Below are positions 1-10,485 of a stretch of DNA of 64,000 bases, in pieces. Position numbers and translations under genes: made by a program. Numbering within the stretch: position 1 is the stretch's first letter; every line of letters begins with the position of its first letter. The stretch covers positions 72,619,712-72,683,711 of the forward strand of contig OY740769.1 in the NCBI GenBank assembly GCA_963513935.1, written 5' to 3'. Below the pieces are notes generated by a model, which was not told the DNA's origin, did no database searches, and was given only the letters and a program-made list of their open reading frames with translations. This stretch comes from Aphrophora alni. Lineage: Eukaryota; Arthropoda; Insecta; Hemiptera; Aphrophoridae.

Positions 1-1756
1 TCATTGCTAATAGTTTTAGTTTGATTTTATTTGGTTACGGAGATGTGTGCGTGAGAAAGTTTGTGCAATTTTTTTTTTTGCAGCGTTAATTAAAATTTGT
101 AACATCTGCCAATTATAGCCTTGTTTAAGCGTTGACAAGTCTCGGTTAAACACGAATATAGCCTTATTTTATGTTATGGAGAGATTGTAAAGTTTATTTT
201 CTATTACAGAATTCGGTAAAACTATTAAAACCTTATTTAGAGTGAAAATTAAAAGTTGTAAAAACTAAAAAGTATTTAAATTTGAATTTATATCACAATT
301 TGATTATATAAAAATTCATATTCTTTCCTTCCTTTTTTATAAGGATGATGATAGAACACCCACAAATACTTAGAACAGTTCGCTTACAGTATGTTTAGAC
401 ACACACTACTAGATAGTGTGTTCTGTTTACTTTAGAGATCGAACACTAATTTAAAAGAGTAAAGCGGATAGGATATTGATAGTAAAAAATTGAACGTGTA
501 AAATTATCCTTTCATACTGAAGGACCACATGGCCTTAGAAGTCACTAGGTTATTGAGTTGGAAATGTACTATATTCATCAGTTGCAACTATCAGTTGCTT
601 CTGGTTATAAAGTTGTTTGATAACGGTGGATTGTTCATATTATTAATATGTTTTAATCGGACACTTCATCATTTGTGTATATGAAAATTAATACACAAAA
701 TGTCAGTAGCTGTTATTCTTAATTGTTTATAATTTGCTACATGGATATTCAAGCGGTAGTTAGATTAGTGCACAACTTAACTGGCAGGTCGCAGATGTTG
801 GACATATATTTCATAGAGAATGTATAATTTTCTTCCGACCCGGTACAAAATATCAGCTTATTTTACTATCTAACTTATTACCAAGTAAGTACGAAACCTA
901 AACTAAATATACCTAGGCTATATTATTATTACACTCGTAGCCTATGCATATACAGTTATATGACGCACGGTTTATATTATTGTAGGGAAAAAACTTTTTA
1001 AATTCGGTTTAAAAAATATAAGTATAGGCCTACTATTGTAAGAATGTGTTATCAGTAGCCTAACGAATTGCAAGTTCTTGTTTAGACACAAGTGTATGAC
1101 GTATTACACGACGTCACAAGGTGTTTACAAGGTAGGGAGATAAACGCATCATAGCTTCATGGCAGTACTTTATATTGTAAGCTTGATATTAACTTTCTAT
1201 AATTGAGAGAATTTCCTTCCGATTTTTCTCCAAAAGGACATAAAATATGTTGTTTTAATCTATTTAGAAAAGTGTATTTCTCTAATAACAAATTGTGTTG
1301 CCAACATATCTTTCAAATTACTCACGTAAAAACGGTAGTCAAATTTAAACTGAAACGCTGAATATATATCAAATTAAAAATTCATCAAACAAAGGTTAAC
1401 AAGTTTAATTGTAGAATAATTCGGAGAATAAATAAATAAATCGATGTTAACTTTTTAAAAAGCGAATTTAATAAAAAAGTTCATTAGTGCAATTATTCCA
1501 AAAATTTGAGCCGTAAACATCTTTTAACCGCTAAACCGATATTGACAAATTCTAATAATTCTGTGGGACATTGCTCAAGGTATCAATTTGCATAATTTTG
1601 AATAGTTACCCATATCCGTCTGTACTATTTTCACCTTCCTTTTCTTTTATTCCAAGTTACAACTCTTTAAGGTTTTGTTTTAATAATCAGCTAAATAAAC
1701 GCGCGAGCAGATTGCTGGAATATGCGGCATGTCATTTAAAAAAAGTTAAAAGACCG
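1..1756. other. AT-rich spacer, no gene seen
   Basis: I read both strands and see no coding segment, repeat copy or RNA gene. The sequence is AT-rich with scattered A and T runs. The short open frame at 1571-1792 runs into a dispersed repeat and uses no recognisable domain. Confidence 0.6.
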
Positions 1757-1938
1757 AAGACACTAGTTGGATCGACACCTTTTTTCATGTAGTCTCCTCT
1801 TTAATTTTATCTATCAAGTGTGGCTTGACCACCTCTTCCTCTCTTCTGACCTTGACACTATTAGATTATTCGATGACTAGGAGTTTTTATTTTATCTTCT
1901 TATTAAGGTGATAACCGAGAGGTTTTCGCTTTAAATAA
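1757..1938 (+). repeat. dispersed ~200 bp family, copy A
   Basis: This is one of seven copies in the window of a family of unknown class. Diagnostic blocks, in order, are GTTGGATCGACACC, a CT-rich middle, ATTAGATTATTCGA, and the 3' end GACCGAGAGGTTTTCGCTTT (here with AACCGAGAGG). The 5' part of the family is missing in this copy. It lies about 300 bp from copy B, which is in the opposite orientation. No reading frame is conserved between copies. I infer a SINE-like or MITE-like element, but I see neither clear pol III boxes nor terminal inverted repeats. Confidence 0.7.
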
Positions 1939-2242
1939 TTAAGGTTTCGCAAAATAATAAAATTAAGACAATTTTGCATTAAAAAAGCAAATAAAGATTG
2001 TCACACTCTGAATTTAGATTTCTTTAAAATGATATTAGTTACAACAAGGTCGGATAAAGTTTAACGAATAATGTGCTTTAAAGTAGAAACATGTCAGAGT
2101 AGAATATACATGTCGTTATATGGGACATAGCGCAATGAAATTTCTATTCAGTCCTGCACAAATACTAACCCCCCTCCTTGATGTTTCAGCTATCAGTTAT
2201 CATCTCCTTATAAAAAATAAAAAAAACAAAAAAAAAAAGAGA

Positions 2243-2446
2243 GCATAAAATAAAGACCCTCCCCCTAGTCCTCGAATAGACTAATAACTTCAAGGTCGGA
2301 AAAAAAGGAGTCGGTCAAGAGAGACTCTAGACGTAAGATGAAAGAGAGGGATCTAACCAAAGACAAAATGAAAAAAGTGTAGTTCCAGCTAGGCTCCTCG
2401 GTATTGTCAACCCCGTACTCACTATATGTGAGCCATGAGGTTAACA
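2243..2446 (-). repeat. dispersed ~200 bp family, copy B
   Basis: Reverse-strand copy that keeps the 5' end of the family, including the small palindrome CTCACTATATGTGAG at about 2419-2433 that also occurs in copy D. It keeps the block AGCTGGAACTACAC and the CT-rich centre. An open frame of 60 codons on this strand is a by-product of the CT-rich repeat and is not supported as a gene. Confidence 0.7.
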
Positions 2447-3841
2447 CTACATGTGATAGATAGAGAGACCACTCCGTAAAAGGTTTTTAAGTATTTGTAG
2501 AGCCTTGAAATGAGAAAATAGCAAATAATATAATTTAATAAAGGTATTTATGTATTTGAATAAAGTGTAAAAATATACACAACTAAATTACTTGGAACTC
2601 AAATTTCTCTAAATTTTATGTTTGTAACATGACACCTCCAACCATTTGTAGCCTCAATTATTGTCTTATTTGCAAAGCAGCAATGCAGTACCAGCGATAA
2701 CACTCATATAAAACCTTGTGTTACGTGTGTATGATAGGTGCTCTTTTATATGAGTGTAGATAAAACAAGTATATACAATTCACTAATAAAAAGAACAGAC
2801 ACTGGCGATGAAGACCATCGAATGAAAGTTTCCTCTATGAATCAAGTTTGGCCTTGAGTGAAAACCTACCCATCAGGTTTATCTAACAGCCCTAATTCTA
2901 CAGAACCGGAGATCTAAGAAGAAATCAATATCAAATACTAGAAAGCTGACACAATTATTTTTTTATCTATTAAACGGTTTCAGAGATAATCAATTTTAGA
3001 ATTAATATTTTAGAAGAAAACAACATTATTATGAGTAAATTCCAAATCATTGCGGACGGGAATGCAGCCGTTCAATGAGATTCACAGCGGACACATCCAC
3101 GTAAATATCAATATGGATTTACATCAATCACAATACTTTCTCTTTATAGAGAGAAAGATAAAACCGAAATATCAGAACAAAAACACCATTACAAAATTTA
3201 AAACATTTCAAAATACAGTTTACTTTCATACAAAGTTTGCTTTGCACCCTACACTATCAGACATCCTACTCGTTTCGTTCACGAGGATTAATTAAACAAT
3301 GGGGGAATATTTAAAACAAATATTTTGTGCATCAGCTAGAAAATTATCCTTTATAGGGTATCGAAATTTCAAATATAAACGTACTTATATATTACAGAAT
3401 TCGAGATAAAATAAAACTTCGATCAATTCAACTATTTTACCAGAGATTAGAAAGTGTTTGTTGATGTAACTATACTAGTTAAAGTACATTATTAATTTCA
3501 ACTTTCAACTGTTAAAACCGTTAATGTTCTGAGATCGCAAAGCTGTACAAAATAATATATTCACAGCCTTCTTGAAATATCGTAACCCTTTTTTAATCAT
3601 ATTAAACGAAACTTAATAAACACGCTAAATCATACTACAATTCAAACTAAAACCTAGAACGACTATTACAGATTTGTTATTTTATGTTTAACAATTTTAT
3701 TTTTAATAAAATTTCCTTATTTTTTATTTGAACTATATCAGTAACCGATTTTAAAGTTTCACAAATGTTGGATTGGTAGACCAACAGGTTATAAGCCCTA
3801 CTCCAAAACACATTTTTGAAATTTGAACAACGGGTACCAAC
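2447..3841. other. AT-rich spacer, no gene seen
   Basis: I see nothing beyond AT-rich sequence here. The 81-codon frame at 3050-3295 has no recognisable domain and is within the length expected by chance. Confidence 0.55.
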
Positions 3842-4394
3842 CTATTTTTCTGATTAAAAAACTTCTACCGAATCTACAACACAAATATAAGCAAAATGAG
3901 ACCAAAGTACGGCCTCTTGTGGAGTTACTAACTCACACACACACAACAGGTGTCACAAAGGAACGCCTCCTTCCTTTAAAATGAAAAATGTATTTTACGT
4001 CATATTGCTTCAAAAACAGCTGTTTTCAATACATCCATTGAGATGCTAAAGTTGTTCTTTTTAGTCCTAAGACCTAAAACATCAGCTGAGGTCGAGGTCA
4101 TCAGCTGTTACTTCGCTTATACGAATTAATTAACGATTGTATTAAAGCATCTATAAAAACAACCGATACTCTCGAATGGAAATATAGATAAAACAACTGT
4201 TACCATCGATTTGAAGGTAAATAGGTTATAACATTTTTTATTTTTTTTGAAATTGTTTTTTATATTGTTTGCAGTATAACGAAAAATATAGTTTATCGCT
4301 AGGACCAAAGAAGCTTTTTCGATCTTCGCTCATTGTTAATCTTGAGCTTGTATTGAAAAGCTTCACTTTTGGTCCAAGTGATGAAATATACTAT
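3842..4394 (+). repeat. 550 bp dispersed repeat with palindromic 3' end, copy 1
   Basis: Near full-length copy of a family present three times in the window, the others at 26067-26490 and 36546-37095. Shared blocks include CAAAAACAGCTGTTTTCAAT, GAGGTCGAGGTCATCAG and GCAGTATAACGAAAAATATA. The last ~105 bp (4286-4390) form an imperfect palindrome. It runs from ATAGTTTATCGCTAGGACC to GGTCCAAGTGATGAAATATA, and both arms carry AAGCTTTT. No coding frame is conserved. The class is unknown; a foldback, MITE or Helitron-like element are the options I would consider. Confidence 0.8.
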
Positions 4395-4989
4395 TAGGAA
4401 CCTTTGTTGAACTAAAGAAATTAACTTTAAGTATATTTAGTATAACAAACACACAGAACACAATTCTCACAAAAAAAAAACATATTCTTCAAGTATATTT
4501 GTCAAATACGTTCTGCCGCTAAAAATTTGTTTTTTCTGGATAAATAAAAATGTTTAACGGTAATCAATGAAGTGGAATAACGAGTAGAAGAATAATTGTA
4601 GCCGGATTAAAACTGAAAACAATTAAATAATTGAAATGATTATGATTATAACGATGGAGGATCAATAACTTTGGAAAGCTCATTTTTGACGTAGGAAACA
4701 ACACTGCAAAACTCATTTTCGTTTTATTGATCCAATACAAAATGGCGGCTCATAATGAGCAATTTGTTCTACCAACATGTCACATGCTACCTTAAAATTT
4801 AATTCCATCTCTCCAATTTTTTTCCCCCGCAGGGCAACAGTGGTTTGTTAGCAAAGACACTATTGATTTGTAATTTAACTATGTCTTCTGTACCACAATT
4901 CCTTTCAAGTTTAAATATAAAATACAGATTCATAACACTGTTTTAAATGGTTGCAAGAGACATAGGATCGCAGTGTTTCTTTACTCGAT
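4395..4989. other. AT-rich spacer, no gene seen
   Basis: No gene or repeat copy is recognised. A short palindrome GCTCATAATGAGC lies next to AAAATGGCGG at about 4738-4760, which may be coincidence. Confidence 0.5.
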
Positions 4990-5078
4990 AAAGTAAGGTA
5001 TCACCCGAAGGCAAGTGTTAGACAATTAAACTCCACCCCTAAAAACCCAACCCCCTACTTTGGGGTTAAGTTAAAATT
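4990..5078 (+). repeat. fragment of the mariner-like element found at 10486-11007
   Basis: The stretch around AGGTATCACCC, followed by a C-rich block and a complementary G-rich block (CCAACCCCC then TTTGGGG), matches in order the internal non-coding part of the element at about 10811-10890 (AGGTATCACTC, then CCCCCAAACTACCCC and TTTTGGGGG). No ends are preserved here. The homology is judged by eye and is modest. Confidence 0.45.
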
Positions 5079-5946
5079 ATCCTATAACAAATTAAGCTGT
5101 TGTAGTCTTATAACGATTTCTAAATGTGGTGAATTTTGTTCACTCGTTCAAATTTATGGGTAGGGACGGATATTTGGAATACCCGGTATATATAATATGT
5201 AAGTTACATAAAATATAACCCGAGTCAAAATAATAAATTATATTCTAGGGTATATACATGAAATATTTTACTGTCATGAAAAAAAAAGAAAAAAGAAACT
5301 CCAAACCGAAATTGTGTTCAAAATAAAGCTTCTAGATTCCCAAACTAAACTCATTGACCACAAACCTCAATAAATTTCATTCCATAAGTTATTAGAAAAG
5401 AGCGCGAATGTTGTTTTTTTTTTCAAGATAAAATGTCGCTTGAGCTTATTCGGCCGATGCAATGAATCTAGGTCGTGCTAAGTTACATCTCAAATGGAGT
5501 TTTATGTTTTATAAGCGTAGAACCACTTAACCACTTTACATAATAGACAACAAAATTAGGAAGAGTTATGTCATTTCACGCACTGTTAAATTGGACACCA
5601 GGTTGCTCAGTTATTCAATTTCAGTTGTAAAACTTTCATAGTTGCTTGACGACCTCTTTCGGACATAATTGCCAACCCATTTCAGTTACAGTCTTCTTAA
5701 TAATTAAGGACTTTTTTTTAATAGAACACAATATTCGTCACAGATATTTAAACAATATTACGAAAATACATACAATAAATCCTTACAAAACTATGTGGGA
5801 AATTATAAATAGAAACAGATTTTCTTTCCCCAAAATATACTACAAAATCATATCACCTCCGTTAAAAAAAATTTTTTAAATCAATTCAAAATCAAAAGTC
5901 ACACAACAAAATTTATAAAAAAAAACATTTAATTTATAATGGAAAC
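5079..5946. other. AT-rich spacer, no gene seen
   Basis: No coding segment is recognised. The 77-codon frame at 5646-5879 is AT-biased (many Ile, Asn, Lys) and has no domain. Confidence 0.55.
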
Positions 5947-6073
5947 ATATTAGATAAAATATACTCGAACACAAGATCTCACAAAAATTACGTTTATTTA
6001 ATCACCAGACGTTGATTAATTAAACGAAATTTTTGTGAGATCTTGTGTTCGAGTTTGTTTTTTTATCTAATAT
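5947..6073. repeat. 127 bp near-perfect hairpin (snapback element)
   Basis: Two arms of about 57 bp are complementary around a short centre at 6004-6011. The core ACACAAGATCTCACAAAAAT is perfectly paired with ATTTTTGTGAGATCTTGTGT, and the outer ends ATATTAGATAAAA and TTTTATCTAATAT also pair. The sequence GGAAACATATT occurs at the left edge and again at about 6105. It has the look of a small foldback MITE, but I do not recognise the family. Confidence 0.85.
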
Positions 6074-6667
6074 TATCTCACAAGTCAAGCTCAATATTTA
6101 TTTATGGAAACATATTGATAGTAGATTAAATTCTGTATTATAAACATATATAAGTATAGTGTATATATACACTAAAATTCGTTTTTAACTTATTGCTATT
6201 AATATTCATTCCACTTGTACACTTACAAATGAAATATTAATAACAATAAATTATAAACAATCTTTCATGAAACCCAAAACTGATGAATACCTTAACAAAA
6301 AAACTAAATATTTAAACAACTCCGTTGTAACAGAGGTAAACGATATTTCACGGCCGAACTTCTTTTTTGCAAACTTTAATTACAGTAAAATTGCGTGTTT
6401 TGTTGAGGAAACCAAAATGTCGAAAGCAATAAATTTTGCAAATTAACCGGCCTTGAACAGACAACGACATAAATAATCTCAACGTAAATAAAACGTAGCA
6501 CAACCAGCAGGTTAGGTGATAAATTTCCTTATTTATAGTAAACAGAAATATGTTTTGTATTTCCTAAAAATAGCTATTAGAGAGATCTCATCTCATCTTT
6601 GTACACAGAGTTGGAACCCTGGGACCATGAAATGTGCAGATTATGACCCAAGATCTGTGTACTTCGT
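6074..6667. other. AT-rich spacer, no gene seen
   Basis: Only AT-rich sequence is seen. The frame at 6516-6776 overlaps the inverted repeat that follows and is not supported as a gene. Confidence 0.5.
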
Positions 6668-7020
6668 AAAAAGACTAATTTTGTCAGTCTGTTTGACTTT
6701 TATAATTTTAATAATTTACTTACTTCTTTATGACGCGTTTCGGATCTTTTGTATCATCAGATTCTCGCTCTATTGAAGTCGTTATCAGCGATTGACCGTC
6801 CGTATTAGATGATGTGCACCCGCTGAGTTATAGTTTGTACATTATTGTGTTATTGTGCACGTGTGTTTGTGTTATGTTGACTGTATATTTATTATGATGT
6901 ATTAACGACTTCAATAGAAAAAGAATCTGATGATGGAAATGATCCGAAACGCGCCATAAACAAGTAAGTAAATTACTAAAATTATAAAAGTCACACAGAC
7001 GGACAAAATTAGTCTTTTTA
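6668..7020. repeat. inverted pair of Penelope-like, hammerhead-like repeats
   Basis: Arms 6668-6784 and 6903-7020 are complementary with a few mismatches and a ~118 bp spacer. Each arm carries a hammerhead-ribozyme-like core. On the + strand it reads CTGATGA (6927-6933), one T, a GGA/TCC stem, GAAAC (6946-6950) and GCGCC. On the - strand it reads CTGATGA (6754-6760) to GAAAC (6737-6741) and GCGTC, a valid NUH-type cleavage triplet. Penelope-like retroelements are known to carry hammerhead motifs in their terminal repeats and often sit in inverted arrangement. Each core has one extra base between CUGANGA and stem II. No reverse transcriptase or GIY-YIG frame remains. Confidence 0.65.
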
Positions 7021-7070
7021 TTCATATTAGTGTCTGGATACAAATACAATGAGTTTTAAAAATACTTTGT

Positions 7071-7268
7071 AACGTGACTCGGTGAATACGGGGCTTGGTA
7101 ATCCCGAGGGTCTAGCTGGATCTACACATTTTACATGTAGTCTTGGATTAGATCCCTTTCTATCAGGTTTCTCTTCACTCTCTGAAGCTATTAGATTATT
7201 CGAGGGCTAGAGGTTCTTTAATTTATGGTTTTTTTTTATGACCGAGAGGTTTTCGCTTTTTAAACAAC
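7071..7268 (+). repeat. dispersed ~200 bp family, copy C
   Basis: Copy containing the 5' block GGGCTTGGTAATCCCGAGGG, the block CTAGCTGGATCTACAC, TTAGATCCC, ATTAGATTATTCGAGGGC and the 3' end GACCGAGAGGTTTTCGCTTT. It begins about 50 bp after the Penelope-like inverted pair. It is one of the best copies from which to build a consensus. Confidence 0.75.
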
Positions 7269-8381
7269 AGAAATCTGTGTATACAGTTGTCTCAAACTAG
7301 GAAGTCTTTAGCTTGTTCAGACGAAGTGTCTTTGGGGAGGAATACAATAGTCTTCCATGAAAACTGAATCGCTAACAAATTGGATTATAACGTCTCACAT
7401 CTGTTGTTGAACAGTTCAGAAAAGACTAAACTATGATTTAACCATGATGCTTAAAGGTTTCATAAAAACATTCAGTTAACAGCCCTTTTTTAAGAATTTT
7501 TTGATGTAGTATGTCAATCGATCGAAATTCGTACTCAGCATCCAAAATTATGAGTAAGTCTACTTTATTATTTTAATAAAATGATTCAAAAGTTTTTCCT
7601 TCTTGTTTAAAAGCGAGAAACCTCTTGGTCATATTTATAAAAACCGCTAATTACTGAAGTCGAATTCATGAACACGTACACGAGTTTTATCAAATTCCGA
7701 CCATTAATCATATTTTTCATAAATTTGGAATTTTCACCAAAAGCTAATCAATCCTTAGAACATGCCAAACTGAAAAATCTAGAATCATTTTGATAACCAT
7801 GACAATAATGACACTTCAGAAAACTCATGATAATAATTTTTCACCTTAGCCCTATTTTTACCCCAAACCTTAACCAATTTTGTAATTAAATGAATCGCAT
7901 ATTGAGATTAAACGTGTAGTAAATAAAACAAAATGACATCATACAGAAGGACAGACAGACGTTGAGAACGACCGCAAGGAGAACCGACGCAACTTATGAG
8001 GAGTGCGGGAAGGTAATTCCTAGAAAAGCCACATCTGACTCACTATCACCATCTTCTTTCCTTCATTTCCACCGTACTACTCAACTTACAAATATTTGGC
8101 TATTATTATTATTTATTTTTATAAATATTATTTTGGCATATTTCACTTTTAACATTCACAACACAATATCTTTATTACAGACAATTTATTAATTATTAAA
8201 AACTAGATTATTTGTACAAATAATTTTTAATTATATAGACAGCGTACAACAATAATTACATTTTTTTATTACTATCTAAATGTAACTGTTCATTATTAAA
8301 TATTAATTAATAATGTTAAAGTGAAAATAAGTGGTTAGTACTTTTTGTAATCCATGCAATACGTTTACTGTATGTATTGTA
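7269..8381. other. AT-rich spacer, no gene seen
   Basis: I see no supported gene. The 76-codon frame at 7962-8192 is partly GC-richer at its start, then becomes an AT-rich hydrophobic stretch, and has no recognisable domain. Confidence 0.5.
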
Positions 8382-8880
8382 CAAGGTTATCATAAAAGAA
8401 TGGTGGGGTTTTGTACATGATTTAAATGAAAACAGAATTACTTGCAGCTGATGTTTATTTATCTAAATCGTCGTCTGAAACAGTTTTTTTGTATATCTAA
8501 TAAATTTCTATATGTGCGCCATTAGTCGCTCGGCAAATGTCCAATCAGTAATCAAGTTCTGACCAAACGTTAGTTAACATGTCTTTGTTAACGGTTGTCA
8601 TTGCTTCATTAATCCCGTTCTTTAAGTGATTTAGGTCACGAATATTTTCTCGATAATCAATGTTTTTGATGTACCCCCACAAGAAGAAATCGCTAGGTGT
8701 CAGGTCTGGACTCCTTGGAGGCCAGCGTATAAAACCTTGGATGTCCAAACCTTTCATTCAAAGCGTACAACACCTTATAAACAAACTTTTGGGTTATAGG
8801 CTATCAGCGACACCACAGAATTTCTCTACTGACTTCGTATGCATTAATGAAACCCCCACCATTCTTTTATGATAACCCTG
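8382..8880 (-). mobile_element. deleted mariner/IS630-Tc1-type transposon
   Basis: The 499 bp element has terminal inverted repeats of about 30 bp. The left end is CAAGGTTATCATAAAAGAAT. The right end, reversed, is CAGGGTTATCATAAAAGAAT, and both continue GGTGGGG(G)TTT. The left flank is TA and the right flank TT, so the expected TA duplication has probably lost one base to mutation. The interior keeps only the C-terminal part of a transposase on the reverse strand. A full element of this type would be well over 1 kb, so this is an internally deleted, non-autonomous copy. Confidence 0.85.
8497..8757 (-). pseudogene. mariner-type transposase, C-terminal remnant
   Basis: The reverse-strand frame contains the very characteristic block WPPRSPDLTPSDFFLWGYIK, which surrounds the last catalytic acidic position of insect mariner/IS630-Tc1 transposases. 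The block ends in the typical NVWSELDY. A TGA then interrupts the frame at 8545-8547. Beyond it the same frame continues with LDICRATNGAHIE, the usual C-terminal signature, so the TGA probably replaced an Arg codon (CGA to TGA, a CpG transition). The DNA-binding domain and the first catalytic residues are absent. The product cannot be active. The frame lies inside the inverted repeats of the element at 8382-8880 and runs antisense to the numbering. Confidence 0.9.
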
Positions 8881-9177
8881 TTTTTAATGTATTTTAATAT
8901 ATTATATTTCAAATCAGAACTGGGAAAAAAATTAAATAATAGTTTTTTATTATTTCCATTTATTATTTTACACGATTTGCGCAAAATATGAATGTGCAGC
9001 GAGGTTATGTTTTTACACAGAGACAGTTGACTCCATTCCTCTCACCTCGGTTCTCCTGGCGGTCAGACTAGACGGACACCATTCTGAAAATGGTGTAAAT
9101 GTGTTTGTGTGTCAAAACTTCGAGAAGGATCGATAACACATTATAGAATGTAATGCAGAAAAGTTGGTGGTCTAGTG

Positions 9178-10395
9178 CAGAGGTTCTCAAAGTCCAGGCC
9201 ACCACGGACCCCCACCTGAAAACTTGCCAACTTTGCGGACCCCCCCAATTTATATGATACATTTCAATCTTATTTCCTAATATGTACTTACCAAGAATTC
9301 TATATATTTATTCAGTTTTCTATATATGTTTTAGAACTACTGTCTATTTCATTACTTAACACTATTATTTTGGGCTATGTTAGTCAAAATTAATTTAAAA
9401 ATCAATACCTAGGAATAAATGTTATCAAATTTCAAATGTTCTTACAAATGTTATTAAAGGTTTACTAGTAAGAACGAACTTGTTGGTGTTTGTGAACAAA
9501 ACATTGTTAGCCTCGTTTAAGTGCTGATATCATTCTTCATATGAGTTGTACAACAAAGACGTATTAGGATTTTAAATGACAAAACGGAAATGCTCAAACG
9601 TGTTTAATTACACAAAAAGTAAGAAAGTAAAAATAGGCTAGTAACTTATGAACATAGTTATCTATAATATTTTTAAATAATATTTATCAAGTCTCCTTTC
9701 ACAAATCATTGTGTCATCGTCTCTTGAGTTTTCACAGATAAATCAATGGGACGAATGAAGTTGTTTCTTCGATTTGATAATATCCAAGGTGTTGGGGAGA
9801 ATTGTTGAAATCTTCAACCTCAATGCTGGTTCAATATTCTTAAGTCGATTTCTTTTAACACTTTTTATGTTACAAAGTGTAGAAAATGTTTGCTCACACA
9901 AATAAGTTGTACAAAAAGGGACAAGATGTTTGAGTGCTTCGTTATCTAAATCTTTGAATTCAGACTGGACAAGAAACCAAAAATGACATAAATCATTTTC
10001 TTCTTTGTAGATAACTTCCCAAGTCCCACTGCAAGATAACTTTACTAATTCATCTTGCTTACCTTCAGAGAGGCTTGAAAGACTAGCAATATCTCTTTTT
10101 TTAAATGGGTATCTCATCCAGTCATTATTGGTATTTGGTTCAGGGAAGTACTTTCTCAATGCATTTGAAAAATCTATCATGTGTTCAACAATTATGTCTT
10201 GGACTTCAGAGGGAAGACTTTCTCACTGCCAACTAACTAATTGTAGTTATATATCTATGCTATTTATCTACTCCAGCTACATGTTGTGGTTGAATTTAAC
10301 TTATTTTCTACTTTTTAGCAGGCTAGCACCGCGGACCCCCTGATACAAGCTCGCGGACCCCCAGGGGTCCGCGGACCCCACTTTGAGAAACTCTG
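9178..10395 (-). mobile_element. internally deleted hAT transposon with intact target duplication
   Basis: The 1218 bp element is flanked on both sides by the 8 bp duplication GTCTAGTG (9170-9177 and 10396-10403), the length typical of hAT elements. Terminal inverted repeats are CAGAGGTTCTCAAAG on the left and CAGAGTTTCTCAAAG (reversed) on the right, with one mismatch. Near both ends there are repeated GCGGACCCC motifs (about 9206-9247 and 10331-10379), probably transposase-binding sites. The interior holds the C-terminal part of a ZBED5/FAM200-like hAT transposase. The N-terminal BED finger and most of the catalytic domain are missing. The perfect duplication suggests a fairly recent insertion. 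Confidence 0.93.
9743..10222 (-). pseudogene. hAT transposase C-terminal fragment (ZBED5/FAM200-like)
   Basis: The reverse-strand frame is open from 10222 down to its stop at 9743, about 159 codons. The first Met, at 10180, gives 145 residues. Upstream of that Met the frame still reads SLPSEVQDIIVEH, continuous with the downstream part and in keeping with the family. The segment LVPFCTTYLCEQTFSTLCNI followed by KSVKRNRLKNIEPALRLKIS is the hAT C-terminal dimerisation region seen in ZBED5, FAM200 and related transposase-derived proteins. Family members are several hundred residues longer at the N-terminus, so the BED zinc finger and RNase-H-like core residues are absent. It lies within the hAT element at 9178-10395. 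An active product is unlikely, although the remaining frame is undamaged. Confidence 0.9.
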
Positions 10396-10485
10396 GTCTA
10401 GTGTATGTAGTAGTATAGGGCGTAAGTAAGTTGTTAACCCCGTAATTGTATATACCAAGTAAGTAAGTTGGGCCTCGTAGATATA

